34,242 bases of DNA, taken from the NCBI RefSeq assembly GCF_006539725.1, contig NZ_BJNO01000034.1:1-34242 (forward strand), written 5' to 3'. The notes under the pieces were generated by a model. That model was not told the origin of the DNA and made no database searches. It worked only from the letters and a program-made list of their open reading frames with translations. This DNA is from Klebsiella terrigena (GTDB lineage Bacteria; Pseudomonadota; Gammaproteobacteria; Enterobacterales; Enterobacteriaceae). A program made the translations under genes and the position numbers. Shown piece by piece: positions 25,968 through 34,242 of the stretch (the first letter of the stretch is position 1; every line of letters begins with the position of its first letter).

Positions 25968-26619
25968 ACCCCTGGAGTGGGAAAATCGCTTCTTTGGCGT
26001 TAACAGCGCGATCGTGCGCTTTCGCCACGACGCCCCGCCGCTGACGAACCAGGCGCTGACCGGCTGGTCGCGGCTGCAGGCGAAGATTGCGGCGGACGAT
26101 ACCGAACGGCTGGATGCCTTACAGCAGCTGGGCTTCCAGCTAGTTGAGGGGGAAGTCGATCTGGCGCTGCCGGCCGGGACGGCCGAGGACCTCGGGTGCG
26201 AAATGGCTACCGCCGCTGACATCCCGCGCCTGCGGGAGCTGGCGGCGCAGGCGTTTGCCCTCAGCCGCTTTCGCGCGCCGTGGTATGCCGCTGATGCCAG
26301 CGGCCGTTTCTACGCCCAATGGATTGAAAATGCGGTGCTGGGGACCTTTGATAACCAGTGCCTGATTTTTCGCACCTCCGACGGCGATATCCGCGCTTTT
26401 GTCTCCCTGCGCCAGCTCAACGCTACGGACGCCCGGATCGGCCTGCTGGCCGGTCGCGGCGCCGGCGCTGAGCTGATGCAGGCGGCGCGAAGCTGGGCCG
26501 GATCGCGCGGGCTCTCTACACTGCGGGTGGCGACCCAGATGGGTAATACCGCCGCGCTTAAACGTTATATTCTCAGCGGTGCGAATGTGGAAAACACCGC
26601 GTACTGGTTATACAGGTGA
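25945..26619 (+). CDS. wecD: dTDP-fucosamine acetyltransferase
   Basis: WecD is a GNAT-fold enzyme that acetylates dTDP-4-amino-4,6-dideoxygalactose to dTDP-Fuc4NAc, the third ECA sugar donor. I chose the GTG at 25945 ([14 protein letters not shown], 224 residues), the E. coli length; it overlaps the end of the rffH remnant in another frame, as the E. coli genes appear to do. An in-frame ATG at 25918 would add nine residues encoded within remnant sequence. Conserved stretches include [18 protein letters not shown], and the acetyl-CoA-binding [13 protein letters not shown]. Its substrate depends on RffG/RffH activity that this locus no longer encodes. Confidence 0.93.
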   Translation: MSVRASIEPLEWENRFFGVNSAIVRFRHDAPPLTNQALTGWSRLQAKIAADDTERLDALQQLGFQLVEGEVDLALPAGTAEDLGCEMATAADIPRLRELAAQAFALSRFRAPWYAADASGRFYAQWIENAVLGTFDNQCLIFRTSDGDIRAFVSLRQLNATDARIGLLAGRGAGAELMQAARSWAGSRGLSTLRVATQMGNTAALKRYILSGANVENTAYWLYR

Positions 26620-26623
26620 CATG

Positions 26624-27754
26624 ATGATTCCATTTAACGCGCCGCCGGTGGTGGGAACCGAGCTTGATTATATGCAGTCTGCGATGGGCAGCGGCAAGCT
26701 GTGCGGCGACGGCGGATTTACCCGCCGCTGCCAGCAGTGGATGGAGCAGCGCTTTGGCACGGTAAAAGCGCTGCTGACCCCGTCCTGTACCGCTTCGCTG
26801 GAGATGGCGGCGCTGCTGCTGGATATCCAGCCGGGCGACGAAGTCATTATGCCGAGCTATACCTTCGTCTCTACCGCCAACGCCTTTGTGCTGCGCGGAG
26901 CCAAAATTGTCTTTGTCGATATCCGCCGCGATACCATGAATATCGACGAAACGCTGATCGAAGCCGCCATCACTGAGAAGACCCGGGCGATTGTGCCGGT
27001 TCACTATGCCGGCGTTGCCTGCGAGATGGACACTATCATGGCCATTGCCAGCAGGCATAACCTGTTCGTGGTGGAGGATGCCGCGCAGGGCGTCATGTCG
27101 ACCTACAAAGGGCGCGCGCTGGGCACTATCGGGCACATCGGCTGCTTTAGCTTCCATGAAACCAAAAACTATACCGCCGGCGGCGAAGGCGGGGCGACGC
27201 TGATCAACGATCGCCAGCTGGTCGAGCGCGCGGAAATCATTCGCGAGAAAGGCACCAACCGCAGCCAGTTCTTCCGCGGTCTGGTGGATAAGTACACCTG
27301 GCGCGATATCGGCTCCAGCTATCTGATGTCAGACCTGCAGGCCGCCTATCTGTGGGCGCAGCTGGAAGCGGCGGAGAAAATTAACCAGCAGCGCCTGACG
27401 CTGTGGCAGAGCTATTACGACGCGCTGCTGCCGCTGGCGCGCGCCGGGCGCATCGAGCTGCCGATTGTCCCTGCCGACTGCGGGCACAACGCGCATATGT
27501 TCTATATCAAGCTGCGGGATATCGACGACCGCAGCAGGCTGATCGCGTGGCTGAAAGAGGCCGAAATTCTCGCCGTCTTCCACTATATCCCGCTGCACAG
27601 CTGCCCGGCAGGGGAGAACTTCGGCGAGTTCCGCGGGGAAGACCGCTTTACCACTCAGGAGAGCGAGCGCCTGCTGCGCCTGCCCCTGTTCTACAATCTG
27701 TCGGCGGTTAACCAGCGGACGGTGATTAACTCGCTGCTGAGCTATTTCTCCTGA
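26624..27754 (+). CDS. wecE: dTDP-4-amino-4,6-dideoxygalactose transaminase
   Basis: WecE is a PLP-dependent sugar aminotransferase of the DegT/DnrJ/EryC1 family. It converts dTDP-4-keto-6-deoxyglucose to dTDP-4-amino-4,6-dideoxygalactose using glutamate. I chose the second of two adjacent ATGs, at 26624 (MIPFNAPPVVGTELDY, 376 residues). The PLP lysine is K181 in HETKNYTAGGEGG, and EDAAQG near 151 is the usual cofactor-binding aspartate motif. All key residues are intact, so the enzyme should work if supplied with keto sugar. It starts five bases after the wecD stop. Confidence 0.97.
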   Translation: MIPFNAPPVVGTELDYMQSAMGSGKLCGDGGFTRRCQQWMEQRFGTVKALLTPSCTASLEMAALLLDIQPGDEVIMPSYTFVSTANAFVLRGAKIVFVDIRRDTMNIDETLIEAAITEKTRAIVPVHYAGVACEMDTIMAIASRHNLFVVEDAAQGVMSTYKGRALGTIGHIGCFSFHETKNYTAGGEGGATLINDRQLVERAEIIREKGTNRSQFFRGLVDKYTWRDIGSSYLMSDLQAAYLWAQLEAAEKINQQRLTLWQSYYDALLPLARAGRIELPIVPADCGHNAHMFYIKLRDIDDRSRLIAWLKEAEILAVFHYIPLHSCPAGENFGEFRGEDRFTTQESERLLRLPLFYNLSAVNQRTVINSLLSYFS

Positions 27755-27755
27755 T

Positions 27756-29006
27756 ATGTCGTTGGCAAAAGCTTCGCTGTGGACCGCGGCGTCTACCCTG
27801 GTCAAAATCGGCGTCGGACTGCTGGTGGTTAAGCTGCTGGCCGTCTCCTTCGGGCCGGCAGGCGTAGGCCAGGCCGGTAACTTTCGCCAGCTGGTCACCG
27901 TGCTTGGCGTCCTCGCCGGGGCCGGTATTTTCAACGGCGTAACCAAGCTGGTTGCGCAGCATTATGACGATCGCCAGCAGTTGGATAAGGTAGTCGGCAC
28001 CTCCTCTTCGATGGTGCTGGGCTTCTCGACGTTGTTGGCGATTATCTTTTTACTCGCCGCGGCGCCGATTAGCCAGGGGCTGTTTGGTCATACGCAGTAC
28101 CAGGGGCTGGTGCGGCTGGTAGCGCTGGTGCAGATGGGCATTGCCTGGGCTAACTTCCTGCTGGCGCTGATAAAAGGCTTCCGCGATGCGGCGGGGAACG
28201 CGGTATCGCTGATTGCCGGTAGCCTGATTGGCGTGGTGGCATACTATGCCTGTTACCATTTCGGCGGCTATCAGGGCGCGCTGCTAGGGCTGGCGCTGGT
28301 TCCCGCGCTGGTGGTGGTTCCGGCGGCTATCGTGTTGTGGCGGCGGGGGAGTATCCCGCTTAGCGCGCTGCGCCCGCGCTGGGATAACGGCTTCGCCGGG
28401 CAGCTGTCCAAGTTTACCCTGATGGCGCTGATTACCTCGGTAACGCTGCCGGTCGCTTACGTGATGATGCGTAACCTGCTGGCGGAGCATTACGGCTGGG
28501 AGGCGGTGGGGATCTGGCAGGGGGTGAGCAGTATTTCCGACGCCTATCTGCAGTTCATCACCGCGTCGTTCAGCGTCTATTTGCTTCCTACGCTCTCCCG
28601 GCTAACCGCCAAAGCGGATATTACCCGCGAGATCGGCAAATCGCTAAAATTTGTCCTGCCGGCGGTGGCGGCGGCAAGCCTGACCGTCTGGCTACTGCGC
28701 GACTTTGCCATCTGGCTGCTGTTTTCCGAACGCTTCACGGCGATGCGTGACCTGTTTGCCTGGCAGCTGGTGGGTGACGTCCTTAAGGTCGGGGCCTATG
28801 TCTATGGCTACCTGGTGATCGCCAAAGCGTCACTGCGTTTTTATATTCTGACGGAAATCAGCCAGTTCACGCTGTTGACCGCCTTCTCACACTGGCTTAT
28901 CCCGGCGCACGGCGCAGTTGGCGCAGCGCAGGCGTATATGGCTACGTATATTGTTTATTTCGCCCTTTGTAGCGGCGTGTTTTTACTTTGGCGTAAACGG
29001 GCATGA
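27756..29006 (+). CDS. wzxE: ECA lipid III flippase
   Basis: WzxE moves undecaprenyl-linked ECA trisaccharide across the inner membrane. The 416 residues are a polytopic MOP-superfamily protein with about 12 predicted hydrophobic segments. Early landmarks are [16 protein letters not shown] and a [11 protein letters not shown] loop; [15 protein letters not shown] marks the second half. The ATG begins one base after the wecE stop, and the gene ends in a four-base overlap with wecF. Length equals the E. coli protein. Confidence 0.96.
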   Translation: MSLAKASLWTAASTLVKIGVGLLVVKLLAVSFGPAGVGQAGNFRQLVTVLGVLAGAGIFNGVTKLVAQHYDDRQQLDKVVGTSSSMVLGFSTLLAIIFLLAAAPISQGLFGHTQYQGLVRLVALVQMGIAWANFLLALIKGFRDAAGNAVSLIAGSLIGVVAYYACYHFGGYQGALLGLALVPALVVVPAAIVLWRRGSIPLSALRPRWDNGFAGQLSKFTLMALITSVTLPVAYVMMRNLLAEHYGWEAVGIWQGVSSISDAYLQFITASFSVYLLPTLSRLTAKADITREIGKSLKFVLPAVAAASLTVWLLRDFAIWLLFSERFTAMRDLFAWQLVGDVLKVGAYVYGYLVIAKASLRFYILTEISQFTLLTAFSHWLIPAHGAVGAAQAYMATYIVYFALCSGVFLLWRKRA

Positions 29007-30082
29007 CAGCACTGATACACGTACTGGGATCGGATATTCCGCACCACAACCAGACCGTTCTGCGGTTCTTTAATGACGAGCTGGCCGCGGGTGACGCGCG
29101 GGCGCGCACGTTTATGGTGGTCGGTGACGCAGCGGGCGTCCGCGAGGCGTATCCGGCGCTATCCATCACCTGCTATCCCGGAAAGAAATCGCTGGCGCAG
29201 GCGGTCATCTCCGCGGCGAAAGCGGATCGGCGCCAGCGCTTTTTCTTCCACGGTCAGTTCAATACCGGCCTGTGGCTGGCGCTGCTCGGCGGCGGAATTC
29301 GCCCTTCCCAGTTCAACTGGCATATCTGGGGCGCCGATCTGTATGAGAATTCGTCCAGCCTGAAGTTCCGGCTTTTCTATCCGCTGCGCCGTATGGCGCA
29401 GGGGCGCGTGGGGCGCGTTTTCGCCACCCGCGGCGACCTGAGCTGGTTTGCCCGCCGCCACCCAAAGGTGGCGGGAGAGCTGCTCTATTTCCCGACCCGG
29501 ATGGATCCGGCGCTGAATACGCTGGCGGATAGCGCCCCGCGCACCGACGCGCTGACCATTCTGGTGGGCAACTCCGGCGATCGCAGCAATGAACATATTG
29601 CGGCGCTGCGCGCTATTCATCAGCAGTTTGGCGATACGGTAAACGTGATCGTCCCGATGGGCTATCCGGCCAACAATGCGGAATATATTAACGAAGTGCG
29701 CGCGGCGGGCGCGGCGTTGTTTAGCGCCGGGAATTTACAGGTGCTCAGCGACAGGCTGGAATTCAACGATTACCTGGCGCTGCTGCGCCGCTGCGATCTG
29801 GGCTATTTCCTCTTTGCCCGCCAGCAGGGGATCGGTACGCTGTGCCTGCTGATTCAGGCGGGTATTCCCTGCGTACTGAATCGGGAGAATCCGTTCTGGC
29901 AGGATATGACGGAGCAGAATATTCCGGTACTGTTTACCGGCGATACCCTGGATGTTGCCGTGGTACGCGAGGCCCAACGTCAGCTGGCGAACGTTGATAA
30001 GAACCAGATTGCTTTCTTCCGGCCAAACTACCTGACGGGCTGGCAGCGGGCATTGCAGATTGCCTCGGGGGTGAGCGCATGA
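29003..30082 (+). CDS. wecF: Fuc4NAc transferase (lipid III synthase)
   Basis: WecF adds Fuc4NAc from dTDP-Fuc4NAc to lipid II to complete the ECA trisaccharide. The 359-residue cytoplasmic or membrane-associated protein has the GT56 family start [20 protein letters not shown] and conserved stretches [12 protein letters not shown] and [20 protein letters not shown]. It overlaps wzxE and wzyE by four bases at each end (ATGA), implying coupled translation of flippase, transferase and polymerase. It is intact, so selection to use Fuc4NAc seems to continue despite the lost rffGH. Confidence 0.96.
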   Translation: MTALIHVLGSDIPHHNQTVLRFFNDELAAGDARARTFMVVGDAAGVREAYPALSITCYPGKKSLAQAVISAAKADRRQRFFFHGQFNTGLWLALLGGGIRPSQFNWHIWGADLYENSSSLKFRLFYPLRRMAQGRVGRVFATRGDLSWFARRHPKVAGELLYFPTRMDPALNTLADSAPRTDALTILVGNSGDRSNEHIAALRAIHQQFGDTVNVIVPMGYPANNAEYINEVRAAGAALFSAGNLQVLSDRLEFNDYLALLRRCDLGYFLFARQQGIGTLCLLIQAGIPCVLNRENPFWQDMTEQNIPVLFTGDTLDVAVVREAQRQLANVDKNQIAFFRPNYLTGWQRALQIASGVSA

Positions 30083-31425
30083 CATTAATGCAATTTAGCG
30101 GGCTGCTGGTGGTCTGGCTGCTGTCGTCGCTGTTTATTGCCACCGCCACGTATTTTGAGTTTCGCCGGGTGCGCTTTAACTTCAACGTCTTCTTTTCGCT
30201 GCTGTTTCTGCTGACTTTCTTCTTCGGCTTCCCGCTGACCAGCATTCTGGTCTTCCGCTTTGACGTCAGCGTTGCGCCGCCGGAAGTGCTGCTGGAAACC
30301 CTGCTGGTGTCGGTGTGCTTTTACGCGGTGTATTACGTCACCTACAAAACGCGGCTGCGTTCGCACGCTCACGATAGCCAGCGCCGCCCGCTGTTCACCA
30401 TGAACCGCGTGGAGACCCATCTGGCATGGATGATTCTGCTGGCCGTTGCGCTGCTGTGCGTCGGCATTTTCTTTGCCCACAACGGATTCCTGCTGTTCAG
30501 GCTCAACTCCTATAGCCAGATCTTCTCCAGCGAAGTGTCCGGCGTGGCGCTGAAGCGCTTTTTCTATTTCTTTATTCCGGCGATGCTGGTGGTCTACTTC
30601 CTGCGCCAGGACTATAAGGCGTGGATTTTCTTTCTTATCAGCACCACCGCCTTTGGCCTGCTGACCTACGCTATCGTCGGCGGCACGCGGGCGAACATCA
30701 TTATCGCCTTCGCCATCTTCCTGTTTATCGGCATTATTCGCGGCTGGATAAGCCTGTGGATGCTGGCTGCGGCCGGCGTGCTGGGTATTGTCGGTATGTT
30801 CTGGCTGGCCCTGAAGCGCTACGGGATGAACGTCAGCGGCGATGAGGCGTTTTATACCTTCCTGTACCTGACCCGCGATACCTTCTCGCCGTGGGAGAAC
30901 CTGGCGCTGCTGCTGCAGAACTACGATAAGATAGCGTTCCAGGGGCTGGCGCCGATGATCAGGGATTTCTACGTCTTTATCCCCAGCTGGATGTGGCACG
31001 GCCGACCGTCGATGGTCCTCAATACTGCCAACTACTTCACCTGGGAAGTGCTGAATAATCACTCCGGGCTGGCCATCTCCCCAACGCTGATTGGTTCGCT
31101 GGTGGTGATGGGCGGGGTGTGGTTTGTTCCGCTGGGGGCGGTCGCGGTCGGGCTGATTATTAAGTGGTTTGACTGGCTGTATGAGCTTGGCAACCGGGAG
31201 AGCAACCGCTACAAGGCGGCCATTCTGCATAGTTTCTGTTTTGGCGCTATCTTCAATATGATCGTGCTGGCACGCGAAGGGCTGGACTCTTTCGGCTCTC
31301 GCGTGGTGTTTTTCCTCGTGATCTTTGGTATCTGCCTGCTGGCGGCGAAGTTGCTGTACTGGTTCCTGGATAGCGTAGGACTGATTCATAAGCGGACCAA
31401 ACCGCTTTCGCAACCTCAGGTCTGA
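30079..31425 (+). CDS. wzyE: ECA polymerase
   Basis: WzyE joins ECA trisaccharide units in the periplasm, with WzzE setting the length. The 448-residue protein is highly hydrophobic with about 11 predicted membrane segments and a periplasmic loop containing [19 protein letters not shown]. It begins [17 protein letters not shown]. It is two residues shorter than the E. coli form as I remember it. The start overlaps wecF by four bases. A long open frame on the opposite strand is a by-product of the composition of this gene. Confidence 0.95.
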   Translation: MTLMQFSGLLVVWLLSSLFIATATYFEFRRVRFNFNVFFSLLFLLTFFFGFPLTSILVFRFDVSVAPPEVLLETLLVSVCFYAVYYVTYKTRLRSHAHDSQRRPLFTMNRVETHLAWMILLAVALLCVGIFFAHNGFLLFRLNSYSQIFSSEVSGVALKRFFYFFIPAMLVVYFLRQDYKAWIFFLISTTAFGLLTYAIVGGTRANIIIAFAIFLFIGIIRGWISLWMLAAAGVLGIVGMFWLALKRYGMNVSGDEAFYTFLYLTRDTFSPWENLALLLQNYDKIAFQGLAPMIRDFYVFIPSWMWHGRPSMVLNTANYFTWEVLNNHSGLAISPTLIGSLVVMGGVWFVPLGAVAVGLIIKWFDWLYELGNRESNRYKAAILHSFCFGAIFNMIVLAREGLDSFGSRVVFFLVIFGICLLAAKLLYWFLDSVGLIHKRTKPLSQPQV

Positions 31426-31436
31426 TAAGGATTAAC

Positions 31437-32177
31437 ATGTCTGAGAGTACTTCCGCGCCGTTGTATCTGCTGAGAGGTTTACAGCTCATCGGGTGGCGCG
31501 ACATGCAGCACGCACTGGATTTTCTCTATGCTGACGGCGCAATTCGTCAGGGTACGCTGGTGGCTATCAACGCCGAAAAGATGCTGGCAGTCGAGGACGA
31601 TCCTGAGGTTCGGGCGCTGATTGAAGCGGCCGAATTTAAATATGCCGACGGTATTAGCGTGGTGCGTTCATTACGTAAAAAATATCCTCAGGCCCAGGTA
31701 TCGCGCGTGGCGGGGGCCGACCTGTGGGAGGCCCTGATGGCGCGCGCCGGAGCCCAGGGCACGCCGGTCTTTCTGATCGGCGGCAAGCCGGAGGTGCTGG
31801 CCCAGACCTGTACGCAGCTGCGCCAGCGCTGGAACGTTAACATCGTCGGCAGCCAGGACGGCTATTTCTCCGCCGACCACCGTCAGGCGCTGTTTGAGCG
31901 CGTCCGCGACAGCGGGGCCAGGATTGTCACCGTGGCGATGGGTTCACCGCGCCAGGAGATCCTGATGCGCGACTGTCGGCTGGTCTATCCGCAGGCGCTC
32001 TATATGGGCGTGGGTGGCACCTACGACGTATTTACCGGCCACGTTCACCGGGCGCCCAGGTTCTGGCAGAACATGGGGCTGGAGTGGTTCTATCGTTTGA
32101 TATCACAGCCCAGCCGGATTAAAAGACAGATCAGGCTGCTGCGATATTTACGTTGGTATTATACCGGCCAGCTCTAA
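31437..32177 (+). CDS. wecG: UDP-ManNAcA transferase (lipid II synthase)
   Basis: WecG transfers ManNAcA from UDP-ManNAcA to Und-PP-GlcNAc, the second ECA step. The 246-residue protein is a GT26 (TagA/WecG) enzyme. It shows the family motifs NAEKMLA (about 40-46), [34 protein letters not shown] and the [13 protein letters not shown] core. Arginine- and tryptophan-rich residues at the C-terminus ([14 protein letters not shown] and [10 protein letters not shown]) probably anchor it to the membrane. It is last in the operon by gene order and 11 bp after wzyE. Confidence 0.96.
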   Translation: MSESTSAPLYLLRGLQLIGWRDMQHALDFLYADGAIRQGTLVAINAEKMLAVEDDPEVRALIEAAEFKYADGISVVRSLRKKYPQAQVSRVAGADLWEALMARAGAQGTPVFLIGGKPEVLAQTCTQLRQRWNVNIVGSQDGYFSADHRQALFERVRDSGARIVTVAMGSPRQEILMRDCRLVYPQALYMGVGGTYDVFTGHVHRAPRFWQNMGLEWFYRLISQPSRIKRQIRLLRYLRWYYTGQL

Positions 32178-32514
32178 TATTCCACTGCAAACTGGCGAGT
32201 TTTCACACATATTCTGTGTAATGCATTCACCTGGCTGATACTTTATTTGCCATTTCGGCAAAATTCATTAACCATTCGCATGCTTAATGCGCGCCGGCAC
32301 TCTTTGCCGGCGTGCAGGCAGGGCTATTTCCTTTCACACATTTATAAAAATAACCGGTATATGCGCGGGACCTTCAGAAGGGCATCAGGGCGGCTTATCA
32401 GCTGACTTTCCGACATCCATCATGATGACGGAGGGACGGGTGCGTGCTGCCAATAGCGAGGCCGTTCGGCGGGGAACGAGTAAAACCCGGAGCAGGGCAA
32501 ACACAAGAGGGTAT
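32178..32514 (+). promoter_or_regulatory. yifK: wecG-yifK gap and long yifK leader
   Basis: This 337-bp gap contains several hairpins: ACACA-TATTC-TGTGT (32205-32219), TTTGCC-ATTTC-GGCAAA (32246-32262) and the GC-rich CGCCGGCA-CTCTT-TGCCGGCG (32292-32312), the last possibly ending the wec transcript. Just before the yifK ribosome binding site is a C/A-rich stretch, CAAACACAAG (32498-32507). The sRNA GcvB represses yifK in enterics by pairing with such sequences. I could not place the promoter. Confidence 0.5.
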
Positions 32515-33900
32515 ATGACTGAGAAAAAAGCGGAACTTCAGCGCGGGCTGGAGGCCAGGCACATTGAGCTAATCGCCCTTGGCGGTACGATTGGCGTCGG
32601 TTTGTTTATGGGATCGGCGAGTACGCTGAAGTGGGCCGGCCCGTCGGTCCTGCTGGCGTATATTATTGCGGGCTTATTTGTCTTCTTTATCATGCGTTCG
32701 ATGGGGGAGATGCTGTTCCTCGAACCGGTAACCGGCTCGTTCGCCGTTTACGCACACCGCTATATGAGCCCGTTCTTCGGCTATCTGACCGCCTGGTCCT
32801 ACTGGTTTATGTGGATGGCGGTAGGGATATCGGAGATTACGGCCATCGGGGTTTACGTCCAGTTCTGGTTCCCCGATATGGTGCAGTGGATACCGGCCCT
32901 GATTGCCGTTGGGCTGGTGGCGTTGGCGAACCTGGCGGCGGTGCGCCTGTACGGTGAGATCGAGTTCTGGTTTGCGATGATTAAGGTCACGACCATCATC
33001 GTGATGATTGTGGTCGGGCTGGGGGTTATTTTCTTTGGCTTTGGTAACGGCGGGCACTCCATCGGCTTTGGCAACCTGACCGAACACGGCGGCTTCTTTG
33101 CCGGCGGCTGGAAGGGCTTCCTGACCGCGCTCTGTATTGTCGTTGCCTCCTACCAGGGCGTTGAGCTTATCGGTATTACCGCCGGAGAAGCGAAGAATCC
33201 GCAGGTGACCCTGCGCAGCGCGGTCGGCAAAGTTCTGTGGCGTATCCTTATTTTTTACGTAGGCGCGATTTTCGTCATTGTGACTATCTTCCCGTGGAAT
33301 CAGATTGGCTCCGGCGGCAGCCCGTTCGTGCTGACCTTCGCGAAGATTGGCATCACCGCCGCGGCGGGCATTATCAACTTTGTGGTTCTGACGGCCGCGC
33401 TTTCCGGCTGCAATAGCGGAATGTACAGCTGTGGCCGCATGCTCTACGCGCTGGCAAAAAACCGCCAGCTGCCGGCGGCAGTCGGCAAGGTCTCCCGCAA
33501 CGGCGTGCCGGCGGTCGGCGTCGCGCTGTCGATCCTGATCCTGCTGGTGGGCTCCTGCCTGAACTATATTATTCCCAACCCGCAGCGGGTGTTCGTCTAC
33601 GTCTACAGCGCGAGCGTGCTGCCGGGTATGGTGCCATGGTTTGTGATCCTGATTAGCCAGCTGCGTTTTCGCCGCGCGCATCAGGAGGCGATGGCCAGCC
33701 ACCCGTTCCGCTCGCTGCTTTTCCCATGGGCGAACTATATTACGATGGCGTTTCTGGTTTGCGTGCTGATCGGCATGGGTTTTAACGAAGATACCCGGAT
33801 GTCGCTGTTTGTCGGAATTCTTTTTCTGGCCCTGGTTACCCTTATTTATAAGGTTTTTGGCCTCGGGCGGCATGGAAATGTCGATAAAGCGGCTGAATAA
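32515..33900 (+). CDS. yifK: Amino acid permease YifK (APC family)
   Basis: YifK is an inner-membrane amino acid/proton symporter of the APC superfamily, with 12 expected membrane segments; relatives include AroP and ProY, and a threonine/serine role has been reported for the enteric protein. I chose the ATG at 32515 ([31 protein letters not shown] split at that start, 461 residues), with AGAGGG six bases upstream. The frame is open back to 32287, but that region has no conserved sequence or ribosome binding site. Family signatures visible are [13 protein letters not shown] (TM1) and [11 protein letters not shown]. The gene sits between the ECA operon and a tRNA cluster, as in E. coli. Confidence 0.95.
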   Translation: MTEKKAELQRGLEARHIELIALGGTIGVGLFMGSASTLKWAGPSVLLAYIIAGLFVFFIMRSMGEMLFLEPVTGSFAVYAHRYMSPFFGYLTAWSYWFMWMAVGISEITAIGVYVQFWFPDMVQWIPALIAVGLVALANLAAVRLYGEIEFWFAMIKVTTIIVMIVVGLGVIFFGFGNGGHSIGFGNLTEHGGFFAGGWKGFLTALCIVVASYQGVELIGITAGEAKNPQVTLRSAVGKVLWRILIFYVGAIFVIVTIFPWNQIGSGGSPFVLTFAKIGITAAAGIINFVVLTAALSGCNSGMYSCGRMLYALAKNRQLPAAVGKVSRNGVPAVGVALSILILLVGSCLNYIIPNPQRVFVYVYSASVLPGMVPWFVILISQLRFRRAHQEAMASHPFRSLLFPWANYITMAFLVCVLIGMGFNEDTRMSLFVGILFLALVTLIYKVFGLGRHGNVDKAAE

Positions 33901-33952
33901 GCAGCAAAGCGCATAAAGTGTGAGCAAACGGAAATTTTATTTAAAAAGGCAC

Positions 33953-33981
33953 TAGACAGCGGGGGGGGAAGTCCGTAATAT
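33953..33981 (+). promoter_or_regulatory. Promoter of the argX-hisR tRNA operon
   Basis: TAGACA (33953-33958) and TAATAT (33976-33981) are separated by exactly 17 bp, and each matches consensus at five of six. The spacer starts with C then eight G in a row. An A/T-rich stretch (GGAAATTTTATTTAAAAAGG) lies just upstream like an UP element, and a GC-rich discriminator follows, as at stringently controlled tRNA promoters. Confidence 0.8.
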
Positions 33982-34002
33982 CCGACCCCGCAACGGCGCT
34001 AA

Positions 34003-34079
<77 letters not shown>

Positions 34080-34143
34080 TTTAACCCGGTGCTTGAGCTG
34101 CGGTGGACTGTTTAAGACAGTGCCGCGTGAAAAGATTTGTAGT

Positions 34144-34220
34144 GGTGGCTATAGCTCAGTTGGTAGAGCCCTGGATTGTGATTCCAGTTGTCGTGGGTTC
34201 GAATCCCATTAGCCACCCCA
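34144..34220 (+). tRNA. hisR: tRNA-His, anticodon GTG
   Basis: The 77 bases form a cloverleaf with the extra 5' G (position -1) that is the identity mark of tRNA-His, anticodon GTG at 34178-34180, T-loop TTCGAAT, and an encoded CCA end. It lies 64 bases after tRNA-Arg and is probably co-transcribed. In E. coli leuT and proM follow, but the window ends 22 bases later. Confidence 0.98.
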
Positions 34221-34242
34221 TTATTTGATAGAGTTGTGAATT

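Noticed and set aside
30085-31413. Open reading frame of 442 codons on the - strand
   Set aside because: It lies entirely antisense to wzyE, is extremely rich in Gln/His/Arg, and has no family resemblance. It is a codon-composition shadow.
32287-32514. 76-codon N-terminal extension of yifK
   Set aside because: The frame is open, but the conserved protein starts at the ATG at 32515 with AGAGGG in front; the upstream residues resemble no permease sequence.
32674-33927. Open reading frame of 417 codons on the - strand
   Set aside because: It is antisense to yifK, with low-complexity His/Gln/Asp content and no recognisable domain or ribosome binding site.

Overview
The window is chromosomal DNA from a member of the Enterobacteriaceae. 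Gene order and protein sequences follow the E. coli/Klebsiella/Enterobacter backbone around the ilv, rho and wec loci almost without a break. I recognised families from remembered E. coli proteins; no database search was run, so the genus is not settled. It is not E. coli K-12: ilvG is intact, ppiC is doubled, the ilv operon carries an ERIC-type repeat, and the wec cluster lacks rffG and rffH.

Layout. 1-160: tRNA-Trp with its terminator. 218-3040: hdfR (-), maoP (+), yifB/comM (-). 3394-12637: isoleucine/valine biosynthesis. This has the attenuator leader ilvL, the tiny ORF ilvX, then ilvG-ilvM-ilvE-[ERIC]-ilvD-ilvA; ilvY (-) meets ilvA tail to tail and diverges from ilvC (+), which IlvY controls. 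12557-13004: a gene-poor gap with coding-like debris. 13005-13619: two tandem parvulin genes (-). 13732-17276: rep (+) and gppA (-), converging on a REP-like hairpin. 17274-17474: a 201-bp ERIC-like element filling the gppA-rhlB gap. 17485-21016: rhlB (-), trxA (+), rhoL and rho (+). 21257-32177: the enterobacterial common antigen (ECA) operon wecA-wzzE-wecB-wecC-(rffG/H scar)-wecD-wecE-wzxE-wecF-wzyE-wecG. 32515-33900: yifK, then tRNA-Arg(CCG) and tRNA-His(GTG).

How it works together. ilvGMEDA plus ilvC carry threonine and pyruvate to isoleucine, valine and the leucine precursor. The operon is controlled by a leader peptide rich in Leu/Val/Ile codons, while ilvC is controlled by IlvY. The wec genes build the lipid-linked trisaccharide GlcNAc-ManNAcA-Fuc4NAc, flip it, polymerise it and set chain length.

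Main discovery. Between wecC and wecD, rffG and rffH have been replaced by one in-frame 34-codon ORF made of the first 8 codons of rffG, a 9-codon novel linker and the last 17 codons of rffH. The linker forms a perfect 9-bp hairpin. The later Fuc4NAc genes (wecE, wecD, wecF) are intact, so dTDP-4-keto-6-deoxyglucose must come from elsewhere (for example rmlA/rmlB of an O-antigen locus) or ECA synthesis is broken. Other points of interest are the doubled parvulin genes, the two ERIC-type insertions, an elongated rhoL, an ilv terminator buried inside ilvY, and coding-like debris after ilvC. I found no CRISPR array, phage, transposase or defence system.
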